Source of the DNA: Candidatus Peribacterales bacterium
Lineage (GTDB): Bacteria; Patescibacteriota; Gracilibacteria; Peribacterales; Peribacteraceae
Direction: 5' to 3'
DNA: 64,000 bases
Assembly: GCA_020058765.1 (NCBI GenBank)
Contig: JAGVDM010000006.1
Coordinates: forward strand, 245,488-309,487
Made by a program: the position numbers and the translations under genes. Under the pieces are notes generated by a model, which had not been told where the DNA came from, searched no databases, and was given only the letters and a program-made list of their open reading frames with translations. This document shows, one piece after another, positions 1 to 9,798 of the stretch (positions are counted from its first letter, which is position 1; every line of letters begins with the position of its first letter).

Positions 1-2
1 AT

Positions 3-161
3 CGCTTCGAGAAGGAATTCATCGCACAAGGCGAGCAAGAGAACCGCTCTATCTTCCAATCGCTCAGTATCGGTTGGGATCTGTTCATGGAACTCCCCAA
101 GGCAGAGCTCAAGCGTGTGAAAGCTGCACACATTGAGAAGTACCTCAAGAAGCGCTCATAG
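3..161 (+). CDS. atpB: V/A-type ATP synthase subunit B, C-terminal part (partial at window edge)
   Basis: Frame 3 reads [52 protein letters not shown], the typical C-terminus of V-type ATPase subunit B; followed by subunit D. Confidence 0.8.
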   Translation, partial: RFEKEFIAQGEQENRSIFQSLSIGWDLFMELPKAELKRVKAAHIEKYLKKRS

Positions 162-912
162 CCCCCTCTTTGCCATTCCCTCCTCACTCGCCCTCATCGG
201 CTCCTCGTGGCAGTTCTTCGTGAAACAGCCACTGCTCAAGCGCGTGCTGGTGGAAATGCTCTTTGTACCAATTGCATTGCTCTTCATTGTGATTGAATTG
301 GGCAGAGCAAATTCCAACGTCTTTCTTTGGGTGCAAGAGCAAAGCGGCGCCACGCCTCTGTCGATTCATGCACTGCTCTTTTTGGTAAACGTGGCACTGT
401 CGCTATGGATCCTCTGGGGCTTTGCTTGTGTGCTGGTCGTTGGCAGACGCATCATCAAGAACCCAGCAGGACGTTCGCGGTCATCGGTAAGCATTGTTCG
501 CAAGGAAGCGAGGAAGTACGTTTTCTCCCTGTTTTTGACTGATATTCTGCGCGACTGTGGCACGGTGCTCTGGTCTATCCTCCTCGTTGTACCAGGAATC
601 GTGTATCGCACACGAACTGCATTCTTCGCCGTTGTGACCATTTGTGAAGGCAAGGAGTACCGAGACGCTCTACACGGAAGCAGTGCAACTGTTCGCGGGA
701 GCACTTTGGGTGTTCTTTGGCGCTTGATTGGCCTGTATCTCATGCTCGTTATTCCGGCATGGATTATGACTTTTTTCATCTTCCGCATCGCACAGGCGTA
801 CATTGAACAAGCTGTATTCGTTGCTGCGCTCCTGAGCGCAGTACCACTGTCGATTGCCGCGCTCTTTTATCAGCTATCGACGGTACATCTCTACAAAGCT
901 CTTAAGTCCTGA
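133..912 (+). CDS. Multi-pass membrane protein of unknown function (TTG start overlaps atpB end)
   Basis: 259-aa ORF with several hydrophobic segments, between V-ATPase B and D genes; start codon uncertain. Confidence 0.65.
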   Translation: MRSTSRSAHSPLFAIPSSLALIGSSWQFFVKQPLLKRVLVEMLFVPIALLFIVIELGRANSNVFLWVQEQSGATPLSIHALLFLVNVALSLWILWGFACVLVVGRRIIKNPAGRSRSSVSIVRKEARKYVFSLFLTDILRDCGTVLWSILLVVPGIVYRTRTAFFAVVTICEGKEYRDALHGSSATVRGSTLGVLWRLIGLYLMLVIPAWIMTFFIFRIAQAYIEQAVFVAALLSAVPLSIAALFYQLSTVHLYKALKS

Positions 913-921
913 TCTTCTTTT

Positions 922-1551
922 ATGGCCCTCCTGAACGTCAATCCAACGCGCATGGCTCTCATGGACCTCAAGCGACGCAGCAAAGCGGCGCAGCGAGGTC
1001 ATAAGCTGCTCAAGGACAAGCAAGACGGTCTCATGCGAGAGTTTATGATTGTCATCCGTAAGGCCAAGGATTTGCGTATGCGTACGGAAGAAGCACTGGG
1101 AGGAGCATTCCGAAAGTTTCTAGTGGCTTCTGCCTGGATGAGCGACGGCGAAATGCAAAGCGCATTAAGCAGCCCGCAGGCAAAAATGGAGCTCACTGTA
1201 GAAACGAAGAACGTCATGAGCGTGCGTATTCCTATTTTCTCACTCACGCGTGAAGGCTCCATCAAGAGCTACGGCCTGGCGCGTACAAATGCCCTGCTGG
1301 ACGATGCAGTGGATTCGTTCGACCGCGTCTTCGAAACACTTGCGGAACTGGCACAGATTGAAAAACAGGCGGAGAACATGGCTATTGAACTGGAAACCAC
1401 ACGTCGTCGTGTGAACGCACTGGAGCACAAGATGATCCCTGATCTCAAGGAGACAGTGAAGTACATCAAGATGAAACTCGACGAATCCGAGCGTGCGGGC
1501 ATCATTTCCACCATGCGCATTAAGGCGAGCCTGGAGGCTCAGGGGAAGTAA
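922..1551 (+). CDS. atpD: V/A-type ATP synthase subunit D
   Basis: MALLNVNPTRMALMDLKRRSKAAQRGHKLLKDKQDGL, characteristic V-type subunit D N-terminus. Confidence 0.9.
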   Translation: MALLNVNPTRMALMDLKRRSKAAQRGHKLLKDKQDGLMREFMIVIRKAKDLRMRTEEALGGAFRKFLVASAWMSDGEMQSALSSPQAKMELTVETKNVMSVRIPIFSLTREGSIKSYGLARTNALLDDAVDSFDRVFETLAELAQIEKQAENMAIELETTRRRVNALEHKMIPDLKETVKYIKMKLDESERAGIISTMRIKASLEAQGK

Positions 1552-1569
1552 GGGGTATATGATGTACCT

Positions 1570-2403
1570 ATGAATTGGGGCTTGGTCCTCTCTGGCGGCG
1601 GAGCCTGCGGATTTGCAAATGCGGGCGTACTCGCGGTATTGGAGCAGGAGCAGCTACGGCCAGACTGCATAGCAGGAAGCAGCATGGGAGCAATCATCGG
1701 TGGACTGTACGCAGCGGGATACAGCATGGAGCAATGCATGGCGCTCTGTGATTCCCTCCATATGTTCAATATTGCCAAATGGAGTGAGCGCCCTCTGCGC
1801 AAAGGGCTGCACAGCGGTATCTTTCGGCAGCGCATCGAGGAGCACCTGAAGCCGCTGCTTGGTGAACGTACAATTGGCGACTGTGTGATTCCATTTGTAT
1901 GCGTGGCGGGCTTGGTCCAGAACCCTATCAAATGGCGCAAAATTGTCACAGAGGGCTTTGTGGAGCACGTACGGGAATCAGTAGAACTCTATGTATTCCC
2001 GCCCGAAACACGCCTACTCGATGCCATGCTCGCCAGTAGTGCCATTCCGGTCTTGTTTGCGCCTGTGGAGCTCAATGGGCGGATCTTTGTAGATCTCTGC
2101 ACATTCGGTGCAATACCTGCCCGTACGCTACGACGTCTTCAAAACCCGCAAATAGTCATCGGTACGGACACTACGCCGGAATACGCAATTGCCCCTTACC
2201 TCCCAAGAGGGTGGAAGATGTTCTTGGACGCTGCGCGCGAGGAACTACACAAGAGTAGGGAGGCATGTGATCTCGTCATCACACCAGAATTACCAACCGC
2301 GCCGTTCCGTTTCGACAGGGCAACGGACTTCGTAGAGGCCGGAAAAGTAGCTACACAAGAGGCAATCCCTGCCATACGAACGCTACTCAAGACCAACGTT
2401 TGA
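1570..2403 (+). CDS. Patatin-like phospholipase family protein
   Basis: GGGACGFANAGVL oxyanion loop and GSSMG nucleophile elbow (IAGSSMGAIIGGLYAAGYS). Confidence 0.88.
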   Translation: MNWGLVLSGGGACGFANAGVLAVLEQEQLRPDCIAGSSMGAIIGGLYAAGYSMEQCMALCDSLHMFNIAKWSERPLRKGLHSGIFRQRIEEHLKPLLGERTIGDCVIPFVCVAGLVQNPIKWRKIVTEGFVEHVRESVELYVFPPETRLLDAMLASSAIPVLFAPVELNGRIFVDLCTFGAIPARTLRRLQNPQIVIGTDTTPEYAIAPYLPRGWKMFLDAAREELHKSREACDLVITPELPTAPFRFDRATDFVEAGKVATQEAIPAIRTLLKTNV

Positions 2404-2434
2404 CCTACGTGCGGTAGAGGCGGACGATCGACGC

Positions 2435-2821
2435 ATGCCTACCACCCTCTCAGAAGACACTCCACCAGCACTTAATATCGCCGAGCCAGGTGCAAACGTT
2501 TGTGATCATCTTTTTAAAAGCATTGGAGCACGTTTACACCAAATGACTCGAAGGCAGTACGGCATCTATGGTGAACTTTTGGGAGAAATGTCTGCAGTGA
2601 TGACTGGTAGAGGCGAAACAGAAACAGACGGTTCAGACGCTGCATGGGATCATCTATCGAAACGTGCGCGTGGCCTACTCCTCGCCATTGAATCGAATGC
2701 GCCAGAGGCAGATGTACGACCGTATTCCAGCTTCGACGAAGCACCCGTAGATGCGCATGATCTGTCGGATGATGCTCTATCGAATACGATGGAAGAATCA
2801 GCAACTGAAAAAGCTGCCTAG
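2435..2821 (+). CDS. Hypothetical protein
   Basis: 128-aa ORF in an intergenic slot downstream of the patatin gene, same strand. Confidence 0.5.
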   Translation: MPTTLSEDTPPALNIAEPGANVCDHLFKSIGARLHQMTRRQYGIYGELLGEMSAVMTGRGETETDGSDAAWDHLSKRARGLLLAIESNAPEADVRPYSSFDEAPVDAHDLSDDALSNTMEESATEKAA

Positions 2822-2852
2822 TGCCGAAAATCTCCTTCCGCGAGGAGGGGAA

Positions 2853-3194
2853 TTACCGAACCGACGCGACAATCTTCTCGAATACTTTTGGCTCGCGGAT
2901 CGCGAGTTCAGAGAGTGCCTTGCGATCAAGGCCGAGATTCTTGGTCTTCGCTGCCTTGATGAACTGTGAGTAGGACATGCCCATGGCGCGAACTGCAGCG
3001 TTCAAGCGGACAATCCAGAGCGCACGGAACGTCCTCTTCTTTAAACGGCGATCGCGATATGCGTGCTGTCCTGCCTTCATGACCGCCTCATTTACCCGGC
3101 GGAAGCTTGTCTTACGAGCACCGCGGTACCCCTTGGCAAGAGCCTTGATCTTCTTGTGGCGCCGATGACGGACGATTCCTCGTTTGACGCGCAT
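2853..3194 (-). CDS. rplT: 50S ribosomal protein L20
   Basis: MRVKRGIVRHRRHKKIKALAKGYRGARKTSFRRVNEAVMKAGQHAYRDRRLKKR; infC-rpmI-rplT order. Confidence 0.97.
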   Translation of the reverse strand: MRVKRGIVRHRRHKKIKALAKGYRGARKTSFRRVNEAVMKAGQHAYRDRRLKKRTFRALWIVRLNAAVRAMGMSYSQFIKAAKTKNLGLDRKALSELAIREPKVFEKIVASVR

Positions 3195-3197
3195 GGC

Positions 3198-3392
3198 TTA
3201 GATATTCGGAAGGGCTCCGCGAATCTTCTTGTATTCAGTCTTCTCTAGTACGAGCGTGCGAGCGATGCGCTTCTGGCGCTTGCTCTTCTGCATAAGCAGG
3301 TGACTGCGACTATTGCGCTTCATGACGAGCTTACCGCTACCGGTGCGCCGTACACGCTTCTTTGCGCCGCTGTGGGATTTCTGCTTCGGCAT
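3198..3392 (-). CDS. rpmI: 50S ribosomal protein L35
   Basis: MPKQKSHSGAKKRVRRTGSGKLVMKRNSRSHLLMQKSKRQKR; start trimmed from the ORF track. Confidence 0.96.
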   Translation of the reverse strand: MPKQKSHSGAKKRVRRTGSGKLVMKRNSRSHLLMQKSKRQKRIARTLVLEKTEYKKIRGALPNI

Positions 3393-3474
3393 GAGAGAGT
3401 ACGCGGCTCCCAGAAAGGAGCTGCCGGGCGAGTATAACGACAAGTTTCCCCGAAACAACAGAAAAACGAGGATT

Positions 3475-4086
3475 TTACGACCGTTTTGGTCGCACGATAG
3501 CCGTGAACTGGTTGCCCTGGAACTTCACTTCCTGCTCCACTTCGGCACCAACCTTTAGCTCTTCTACCAGGCCTTCCAGTTTGCGACGGGCATAATCCTT
3601 GTTTGTGAGCTCGCGTCCGCGCAGACGGATCACGAACTTCACCAAATGACGATCTTCCATGAATTCGCGAGCACGATCGAGCAGGCGCTCCAGGTCGTGC
3701 CGCTCGGTACGAAAACCGAATCGCAGCATCTTCACTTCTGTCTGCTTGTTATGGGACTTCTGCTTCTGCTCCTTCTTTTTGAGCTGGTACATGTACCGCC
3801 CCAAATCGCTGATCTTCACTACTGGCGGAGTAGCCTTTGGTGACACTTCAATCAAATCAAGACCTGCTGCTTTTGCGCGCTCAAGCGCTTCAGCAGACGT
3901 CATTTCTTCCGCAGCACCCTCGTCGGAGACGAGCAGTACACGAGCGACGCGAATTTCTTCATTTGCGCGCGGACGCTTTTCCTGACCTCTGAAACCGGAA
4001 CGACCGCCCGAACCTGTAGAACGTTGACGCAGAAATCTTGGGGGGAAACGAGAAAACGCTGCGTATACTGCAGGATTACCGTTCAA
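3475..4086 (-). CDS. infC: Translation initiation factor IF-3 (start uncertain)
   Basis: RANEEIRVARVLLVSDEGAAEEMTSAEALERAKAAGLDLIEVSPKATPPVVKISDLGRYMYQLKKKEQ; upstream of rpmI/rplT. Confidence 0.95.
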   Translation of the reverse strand: MNGNPAVYAAFSRFPPRFLRQRSTGSGGRSGFRGQEKRPRANEEIRVARVLLVSDEGAAEEMTSAEALERAKAAGLDLIEVSPKATPPVVKISDLGRYMYQLKKKEQKQKSHNKQTEVKMLRFGFRTERHDLERLLDRAREFMEDRHLVKFVIRLRGRELTNKDYARRKLEGLVEELKVGAEVEQEVKFQGNQFTAIVRPKRS

Positions 4087-4117
4087 CGGGCAAGGGACTC
4101 ACTCGCTTTCTGCCTCG

Positions 4118-4966
4118 CTACAGACGGCGATACGTGTGCAAGACAAACGACAACGTATGCCAACCAGGGGCGCGTCCAGGGACTGCGCGCAGCTCTTCAA
4201 CGGTTATCATAGGCATCGGCCAGAGCTTTTGCTGTGCGATGAGTGAACCTGCAGGCCCACCAAGGAATGCACGAGCATCCCGGAGCACGGGCGAAGCGAG
4301 CAACTGCTGAATGATGCTGCTGCCATCGCCTTCCATAAAGGATCTACGCAAGCGTTCCTCTATAGGCTTGGAGTCTTGCGCATACGCAAGAAGATCTGTG
4401 GAAAGGAACTGCTCCATTGGCACAATGCCTGCAGGCGTTGTTTCCTCAATGCCGACAAGTAATGCAGACATCTCTGATTGCGACAGTGTGTCTGCAACCG
4501 TAAGCACGCCTGCGAAGCGGAAGAATCGCATCAGCTCCTCTGCACCGCGTTCGTTTGCAGTAAACGTCACACGGATCGGCATGGATTCCAAACCATCGCC
4601 TGCACTCTGTGGTGTGCCGAATTCCACTGCAGACATGGAAGCGATGTCCTCGGAACGGGGAATCGCCAAGCTGAACACATCGAAGAGTGCAACAAGGCGA
4701 TCAATGTCGAACTGCTCTGGGAGCACGTACACGCGCACGCGTTCTTCGTGTGAACCCACGCGCAATGCCGCCTGCAGCTCAGAGAGCTCCACCTGTTCGG
4801 AGAGCAGGGCATACCGACGTTCAAGAGCGGGGAGACCAGACACAACCGGCACCACTGTTGCTCGCACATCGCTAATAACTTGCACATGTGTAATGGCAAG
4901 ATGACCTGCAAGGCCGAGAAGCGCGATGCTGGCTAGCGCCAAAAATGGGAGGGAGAGTCGTTTCAT
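4118..4966 (-). CDS. Membrane-anchored protein, possibly PilO-like pilus assembly component
   Basis: Single N-terminal TM helix then a periplasmic-type domain; translationally coupled to the preceding single-TM gene. Family assignment is weak. Confidence 0.45.
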   Translation of the reverse strand: MKRLSLPFLALASIALLGLAGHLAITHVQVISDVRATVVPVVSGLPALERRYALLSEQVELSELQAALRVGSHEERVRVYVLPEQFDIDRLVALFDVFSLAIPRSEDIASMSAVEFGTPQSAGDGLESMPIRVTFTANERGAEELMRFFRFAGVLTVADTLSQSEMSALLVGIEETTPAGIVPMEQFLSTDLLAYAQDSKPIEERLRRSFMEGDGSSIIQQLLASPVLRDARAFLGGPAGSLIAQQKLWPMPMITVEELRAVPGRAPGWHTLSFVLHTYRRL

Positions 4967-5559
4967 TTGATGACGATTCGAAGTGTGAATGGAGAGAAAA
5001 AGCCGTGGGATTCACGGAACTCTCGTGTGAATGTAGGAGTCGCAACAGACTGTACGAATGGCAATGTACCCAGCAGCTCAGTGAACTGTGCGAGCACGGT
5101 CATACTCCGAGAATCGACATTGCGCACTTCCCCCGTAAGCTCCAACGCATTCTTGTCGGAGCTCATCGAGAGTGCTTCGAACACAATCGCCGGTCCGTTC
5201 TCACCGGAGAACGTGGCTGCAGCATCACGAATAGCAGCAAACACATCCAGAAACACTGGATCGGCATCTTTTGATGCTACAAGTTGCTGATAGAGCGGAT
5301 CACGAACAGGGGCAAGGAATTGCTTCCGCTTGGTTTCCATGTCGGCGATCTGTGCGGTTAAACGAGTGTGCTCAGCACGCAGACCAGCAATGTCTCGCAC
5401 CTGACCACCGAGTTCCACACGAGTAAAGCGGGGCAGGAGGAAAGTAGATGAGCCTAGAAGTGCGCCGCACAACACGGCAGAGAATACGAATGCAGAGAGC
5501 ACTGTCCTGCGAATGCTTCGAGCAGATACCTGTGAGAGAGATTCTGGTGTGGGTGTCAT
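4963..5559 (-). CDS. Membrane-anchored protein, possibly PilN/PilO-like
   Basis: N-terminal TM, coiled-coil (VRDIAGLRAEHTRLTAQIADMETKRKQF), then an alpha/beta domain; overlaps the next gene by 4 nt. Confidence 0.45.
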   Translation of the reverse strand: MTPTPESLSQVSARSIRRTVLSAFVFSAVLCGALLGSSTFLLPRFTRVELGGQVRDIAGLRAEHTRLTAQIADMETKRKQFLAPVRDPLYQQLVASKDADPVFLDVFAAIRDAAATFSGENGPAIVFEALSMSSDKNALELTGEVRNVDSRSMTVLAQFTELLGTLPFVQSVATPTFTREFRESHGFFSPFTLRIVIK

Positions 5560-5710
5560 GAAATCCTCTTATTCTAGCAGAAATCTGGCTCTTGGACGAG
5601 GCTGCGTAATTGACTGATACAATAGAATATTTTCTATTATCAGATAGGTGATCTTCGTGCACAGGAAGCCTGCATTGTGTACTCTGTACACAGTCTTCTC
5701 CCCTTTCACC

Positions 5711-6815
5711 GTGGAAGAACTCCTACAAAAACTTCGAGAACTCCGCGACGCGTTGCATACGGGGAAAGACTCTCTTTGAGGCACATCATGTGCCCCAAGA
5801 GCTAGAAGAGCTCACAAAACGATCGGAAGATCCCAGCTTATGGAATGATCAGAACGCAGCCCGGGCGCTCTTCGCAAAGCTCAAAATATTACGCTCGCAA
5901 TGGGAACCTGTAGCAAATTTGCTCGCCAATACCGAAGCACTCCTAGAAATGGCGGAAGCCGCGAGCTCCGACGACGCGGCAGGCATCGCGGACGAAGTCG
6001 CGAAATTGGAGCGCGAATGGGCAATTGTAGAAACGCAGCTCTACCTCGGCGGCGAGTTTGATACGGGCAACTGCTACCTCACGGTGAGCGGCGGCGCCGG
6101 GGGGACCGAAGCGCAAGATTGGGCATCTATGCTGCTACGCATGTATTTGCGGTACTGCGAGCGCCAAGGTTGGGCAGTGGAAATTGTGGAGCGTACAGAT
6201 GGGCAGGAAGCAGGTATCAAATCTGCAACAATTCACGTACAGGGTGAAATGGCGTACGGAAGTCTGAAGTGTGAGCGCGGCACACACCGTTTGGTGCGTC
6301 TCTCCCCCTTCAACGCAAAGAATCTACGGCAAACAAGTTTTGCCTTGGTAGAAGTGCTCCCAGAAATTGAAGAGAGCGATGAAGTACAAATTGCAGAAAC
6401 GGATCTGCGCGTAGATACCTACCGCAGCGGCGGCGCTGGTGGGCAGCATGTAAACAAAACCGACTCCGCAGTACGCATTACACACATTCCTACAGGGATT
6501 GTGGCGGCATGCCAAAGCGACCGCAGCCAACAGCGTAACCGACAGCAGGCAATGAACATGCTCCGAGCAAAGCTGCTAGAGCAAGAACGCAGCGAGCAAC
6601 AAAAGGAGAAGCAGGAGCTAAAGGGCGCAACGCAGAGTGCAGACTTCGGGCAGCAGATCCGCAGCTATGTACTGCACCCGTATCAGATGGTGAAAGATCT
6701 GCGGACAGATACCGAAACCAGTGACACGGTTGGTGTACTCGACGGCGACCTGCAGCAGTTCATTGATGCGGAACTGAAGCGGCTGGCAAAGGGGGAAAAA
6801 TCCGCACGCGATTAA
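5711..6815 (+). CDS. prfB: Peptide chain release factor 2, expressed through a +1 programmed frameshift at CTT|TGA (5774-5779)
   Basis: Frame 0 from GTG 5711 encodes VEELLQKLRELRDALHTGKDSL then TGA; the +1 frame continues EAHHVPQELEELTKRSEDPSLWND...GGAGGQHVNKTDSAVRITH. Confidence 0.93.
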
Positions 6816-6848
6816 GAAAAACGCCCCCGGTTGAGAGGGGCGTTTTTC
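6816..6848. terminator. Bidirectional Rho-independent terminator between convergent prfB and histone-like gene
   Basis: Perfect 12-bp inverted repeat GAAAAACGCCCC / GGGGCGTTTTTC with 9-nt loop. Confidence 0.85.
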
Positions 6849-6877
6849 AAGGAATCTCTCGAAATGAGAGGAGTCGC

Positions 6878-7048
6878 TTAGAGGTCGCAAGGGCGAACCG
6901 TCTTGCGGCCGTTCTCCTTTGCACGCTCGACAGCCTTCTTCAAGGCGCCTTCGAGCATGGAGCTAGCTGCCTCAGCGAGATCGCCGGAGGACATCATGCC
7001 AGCCTTCTTGAGGAGCTCCTTTACCTTGGAAGCTACAACGTAACTCAT
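6878..7048 (-). CDS. Bacterial histone-fold protein (56 aa; not in the supplied ORF track)
   Basis: Reverse strand: MSYVVASKVKELLKKAGMMSSGDLAEAASSMLEGALKKAVERAKENGRKTVRPCDL*. The C-terminal AVERAKENGRKTVRPCDL matches the archaeal/bacterial histone signature (A..A...GRKTV...D[IL]). Confidence 0.85.
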   Translation of the reverse strand: MSYVVASKVKELLKKAGMMSSGDLAEAASSMLEGALKKAVERAKENGRKTVRPCDL

Positions 7049-7267
7049 GAAAGAGTGGGGAAAGAAAATAACGAACCGAATTCTACGGATGCATGTAAAT
7101 CCACCGCAAGCGGAATTTGCCGAACAATGGAATTTTGCGGGACGCTACGGTGACAAGGTGCAATTGACAGTATTTGATTTTCCGCATGCCACAGAGCAAA
7201 TATTGGGCATTCTGTGAAAAATCTTCCGAACAATGAGGGGTTTGTGTTGTGACGAGTGCAATGTACC

Positions 7268-7357
7268 TGGCGGAGGGAGAGGGATTCGAACCCTCGAACC
7301 CCGTGAGGGGTTACACGATTTCGAGTCGTGCGCTTTCGACCACTCAGCCATCCCTCC
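7268..7357 (-). tRNA. tRNA-Ser (anticodon CGA), CCA encoded
   Basis: GGAGGGA/TCCCTCC acceptor, CACGA-CTCGAAA-TCGTG anticodon arm, long variable arm, GGTTCGAATCC T-arm. Confidence 0.95.
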
Positions 7358-7402
7358 GCCGCGGATTGTACAGAAAGCACCGCCTCGAGCTACAGTAAAC
7401 GC

Positions 7403-7801
7403 ATGGAATTCCCTGTAGAGATCGGGCACAAATATCAGCTCATGGCGCAAGATGTACGCTTGCAACCATCGGACGTGGAAGAGCACTTTACGCACGGTGG
7501 TGGACCGGGCGGACAAAAGGTGAACAAAGCGGTGAATTGTGTGGAGCTCACGCATACACCCAGCGGCATTACCGTGCGCTACCAGCACCACCGCGGGCTA
7601 CAGCGTAATAGGAAGGATGCTTGGGAACTGCTCATCCTCAAGCTGGAAGAGCACCACAAAGGAGAGGAGTCGCAGCTTGCACGTGAACGTTTTAAGGTTC
7701 GCAAGCAGAAGCAGCGCCGTTCACGCCGCGCCAAAGAGAAAATCCTCGAAGAAAAGCGCCAGACCGGAGCACTCAAAGAGACACGTCGTGATCTGATTTA
7801 A
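7403..7801 (+). CDS. RF-1 domain peptidyl-tRNA hydrolase-like protein (ArfB/YaeJ-like)
   Basis: HFTHGGGPGGQKVNKAVNCVELTHTPSGITV with GGQ motif and basic C-terminal tail; no codon-recognition domain. Confidence 0.85.
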   Translation: MEFPVEIGHKYQLMAQDVRLQPSDVEEHFTHGGGPGGQKVNKAVNCVELTHTPSGITVRYQHHRGLQRNRKDAWELLILKLEEHHKGEESQLARERFKVRKQKQRRSRRAKEKILEEKRQTGALKETRRDLI

Positions 7802-8010
7802 ACAACAGTTTTGCCGGCTTGCAGGCGCTTTGCCAAGGTGCGCAGATATGCAGCCGAAACCTTGATGGTCTTGTATTGCTTGGTTTGTGGATCCCAAACA
7901 CGCTTCTTTTGAATATTCACGCGGAACTCGCGCTTGGTAGCACGGTTGGAGTGGCTGCGGTTGTTACCCGTGCCCGTCTGCTTGCCGGTTTTGACGCATC
8001 GGCGTGCCAT
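7798..8010 (-). CDS. rpmB: 50S ribosomal protein L28
   Basis: MARRCVKTGKQTGTGNNRSHSNRATKREFRVNIQKKRVWD. Confidence 0.95.
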   Translation of the reverse strand: MARRCVKTGKQTGTGNNRSHSNRATKREFRVNIQKKRVWDPQTKQYKTIKVSAAYLRTLAKRLQAGKTVV

Positions 8011-8103
8011 GAGTCCGCGCTAGCCTACGGAAGAAAGGCAAGGCTGGTCAATGATTTTGCGGGAATTTCGGCAATACGATTGCGTGCGCTACAATGCCGT
8101 CCC

Positions 8104-8784
8104 ATGTCCTCGTTCCTCAATCCTACGTTCATCATCGCGATTCTGGTCGCAATTACGGTGCACGAATGGGCGCACGCGTACGCCGCATATCGTCTAGGGG
8201 ACAACACGGCCAAATATGCCGGTCGACTCACGCTCAATCCCCTCGCGCACCTCGATCCTCTCGGAGCACTTATGTTCGTGGTGGTAGGTTTCGGTTGGGC
8301 CAAGCCTGTGCCGGTAGATCCGCGCAATCTTCGAAATTATAAATGGGGCAATACACTGGTAGCTCTTGCTGGACCAGTGAGCAACCTCATCGTCGCCACT
8401 ATTGCGATGGTTCTATTGGAAATCCTGGGAAGGCACACAAGCAACTCACCAATGAGCCTACTTTCGGCGCAAGGTGATTCCACTGCAATGACACTAGCAA
8501 TACAGCTCTTAACGAGTTCTATATTTGTAAATCTGGGCTTGATGGCATTCAACCTGCTGCCAATTGCGCCGCTCGACGGCTCAAAAATCTTGGAGCCATT
8601 CATCCCTCTGCACCTCCAAGATCTATACGACGAGGCCATGCGCCGCGGTCCAATGATTCTGATTCTCCTGCTCGTTGCAGAACATTTTGTTGGAATTCCG
8701 ATCATTAGTGGATGGGTGATGGGCATTATGGAATTTGTCCTGACTGGCTTCGTACTGATCACGACAATTATTCCGGCTTCATGA
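8104..8784 (+). CDS. Site-2 protease / M50 family membrane metalloprotease
   Basis: HEWAHAYAAYRLGD (HExxH) and NLLPIAPLDGSKIL (NxxPxxPLDG). Confidence 0.93.
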   Translation: MSSFLNPTFIIAILVAITVHEWAHAYAAYRLGDNTAKYAGRLTLNPLAHLDPLGALMFVVVGFGWAKPVPVDPRNLRNYKWGNTLVALAGPVSNLIVATIAMVLLEILGRHTSNSPMSLLSAQGDSTAMTLAIQLLTSSIFVNLGLMAFNLLPIAPLDGSKILEPFIPLHLQDLYDEAMRRGPMILILLLVAEHFVGIPIISGWVMGIMEFVLTGFVLITTIIPAS

Positions 8785-9797
8785 GCAAAGATATTCTGTC
8801 TTCGGCACAAAAGCGCTTTTCGCTGCTGAGCGGCATACGCAATGTGCTACCCACGCTGGCATACCACACATGCAGTACACCATTGCCTCCAACAGACAAA
8901 ATCACGCTCTTCACCTGCAACATCTTCCCGCCGAACATGGTGGTGTGGCATCACTTGGTACGGAAGTTTTACGGTGACGGCGTCGATACGTTCATCTTCG
9001 ACTGCGGCGGTGGACTTGATCCTGCAACAGTACCAGGGGCAAAAGTGCAGCGATATATCAATGCAATGCACCCCACGAAGATTGATGTATTTCTACAGAG
9101 AGCAGCGCAGCACCGGAAGTATGTATGGATCTGTGATGATGATGTATTCGCTGTGAGCAGCCGCGCACTCGATGTGCTGCACCAGGAATTCGCGCAATCG
9201 AAGACGGCCACAGTGAGTTTGCGGCCACGCACATGGTGGCACTTTGCTATTGATGGAAAAGAATACGAACCAAGTGGCAGCTACTGTATTGCTCTCGACC
9301 GCGAAATCTTTAAAAAAGAAGGGTTGAACGCACAGCCGGCAGATGGAAACACCCACCCTTCACACAGGCGTAAACCGATGAAGCGGTACGACACGCTTGA
9401 TAAGAGCAACGAGGAGCTGATTCAACGCGGCTACCGCTGCGCCATTGTGCCGGAAGATGTGCGCAACAACTGCGTGGTCGGCTTCGATGGCACAAGTATC
9501 GCCGCACTAGTACTCGCGTACTTCGGTACACCGGAGCGTGTGCTCGATTGCTTCCGCAATGCAACACAGGAGCAATGGGGCGGCAATGTATATCCTCGCA
9601 TGCTCGCAGCGGTGCTTTCTGGGTCGGCCGTGCTACAGCTCGGCGAAAAGATCATGGGAAAACCAACCTATTGTAAAGGTATGCCGACGCCGGAGGCGCT
9701 GGCGGAAATCCGTGCGCATGCGGAGCCGCTGCTCACGGAAGACCGCAATTTCCGGGGCATCGATACAACGTACGACCAACTGCTTTCCAGCATCTAA
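8781..9797 (+). CDS. Hypothetical protein with glycosyltransferase-like acidic motif
   Basis: VWICDDDVFAVSSRALDVLH resembles a DxD region; N-terminus of a polysaccharide locus. Family not recognised. Confidence 0.55.
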   Translation: MSKDILSSAQKRFSLLSGIRNVLPTLAYHTCSTPLPPTDKITLFTCNIFPPNMVVWHHLVRKFYGDGVDTFIFDCGGGLDPATVPGAKVQRYINAMHPTKIDVFLQRAAQHRKYVWICDDDVFAVSSRALDVLHQEFAQSKTATVSLRPRTWWHFAIDGKEYEPSGSYCIALDREIFKKEGLNAQPADGNTHPSHRRKPMKRYDTLDKSNEELIQRGYRCAIVPEDVRNNCVVGFDGTSIAALVLAYFGTPERVLDCFRNATQEQWGGNVYPRMLAAVLSGSAVLQLGEKIMGKPTYCKGMPTPEALAEIRAHAEPLLTEDRNFRGIDTTYDQLLSSI

Positions 9798-9798
9798 C

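Noticed and set aside
5569-5784. Minus-strand 71-aa ORF upstream of prfB
   Set aside because: Overlaps the frame-0 prfB leader and has no recognisable features.
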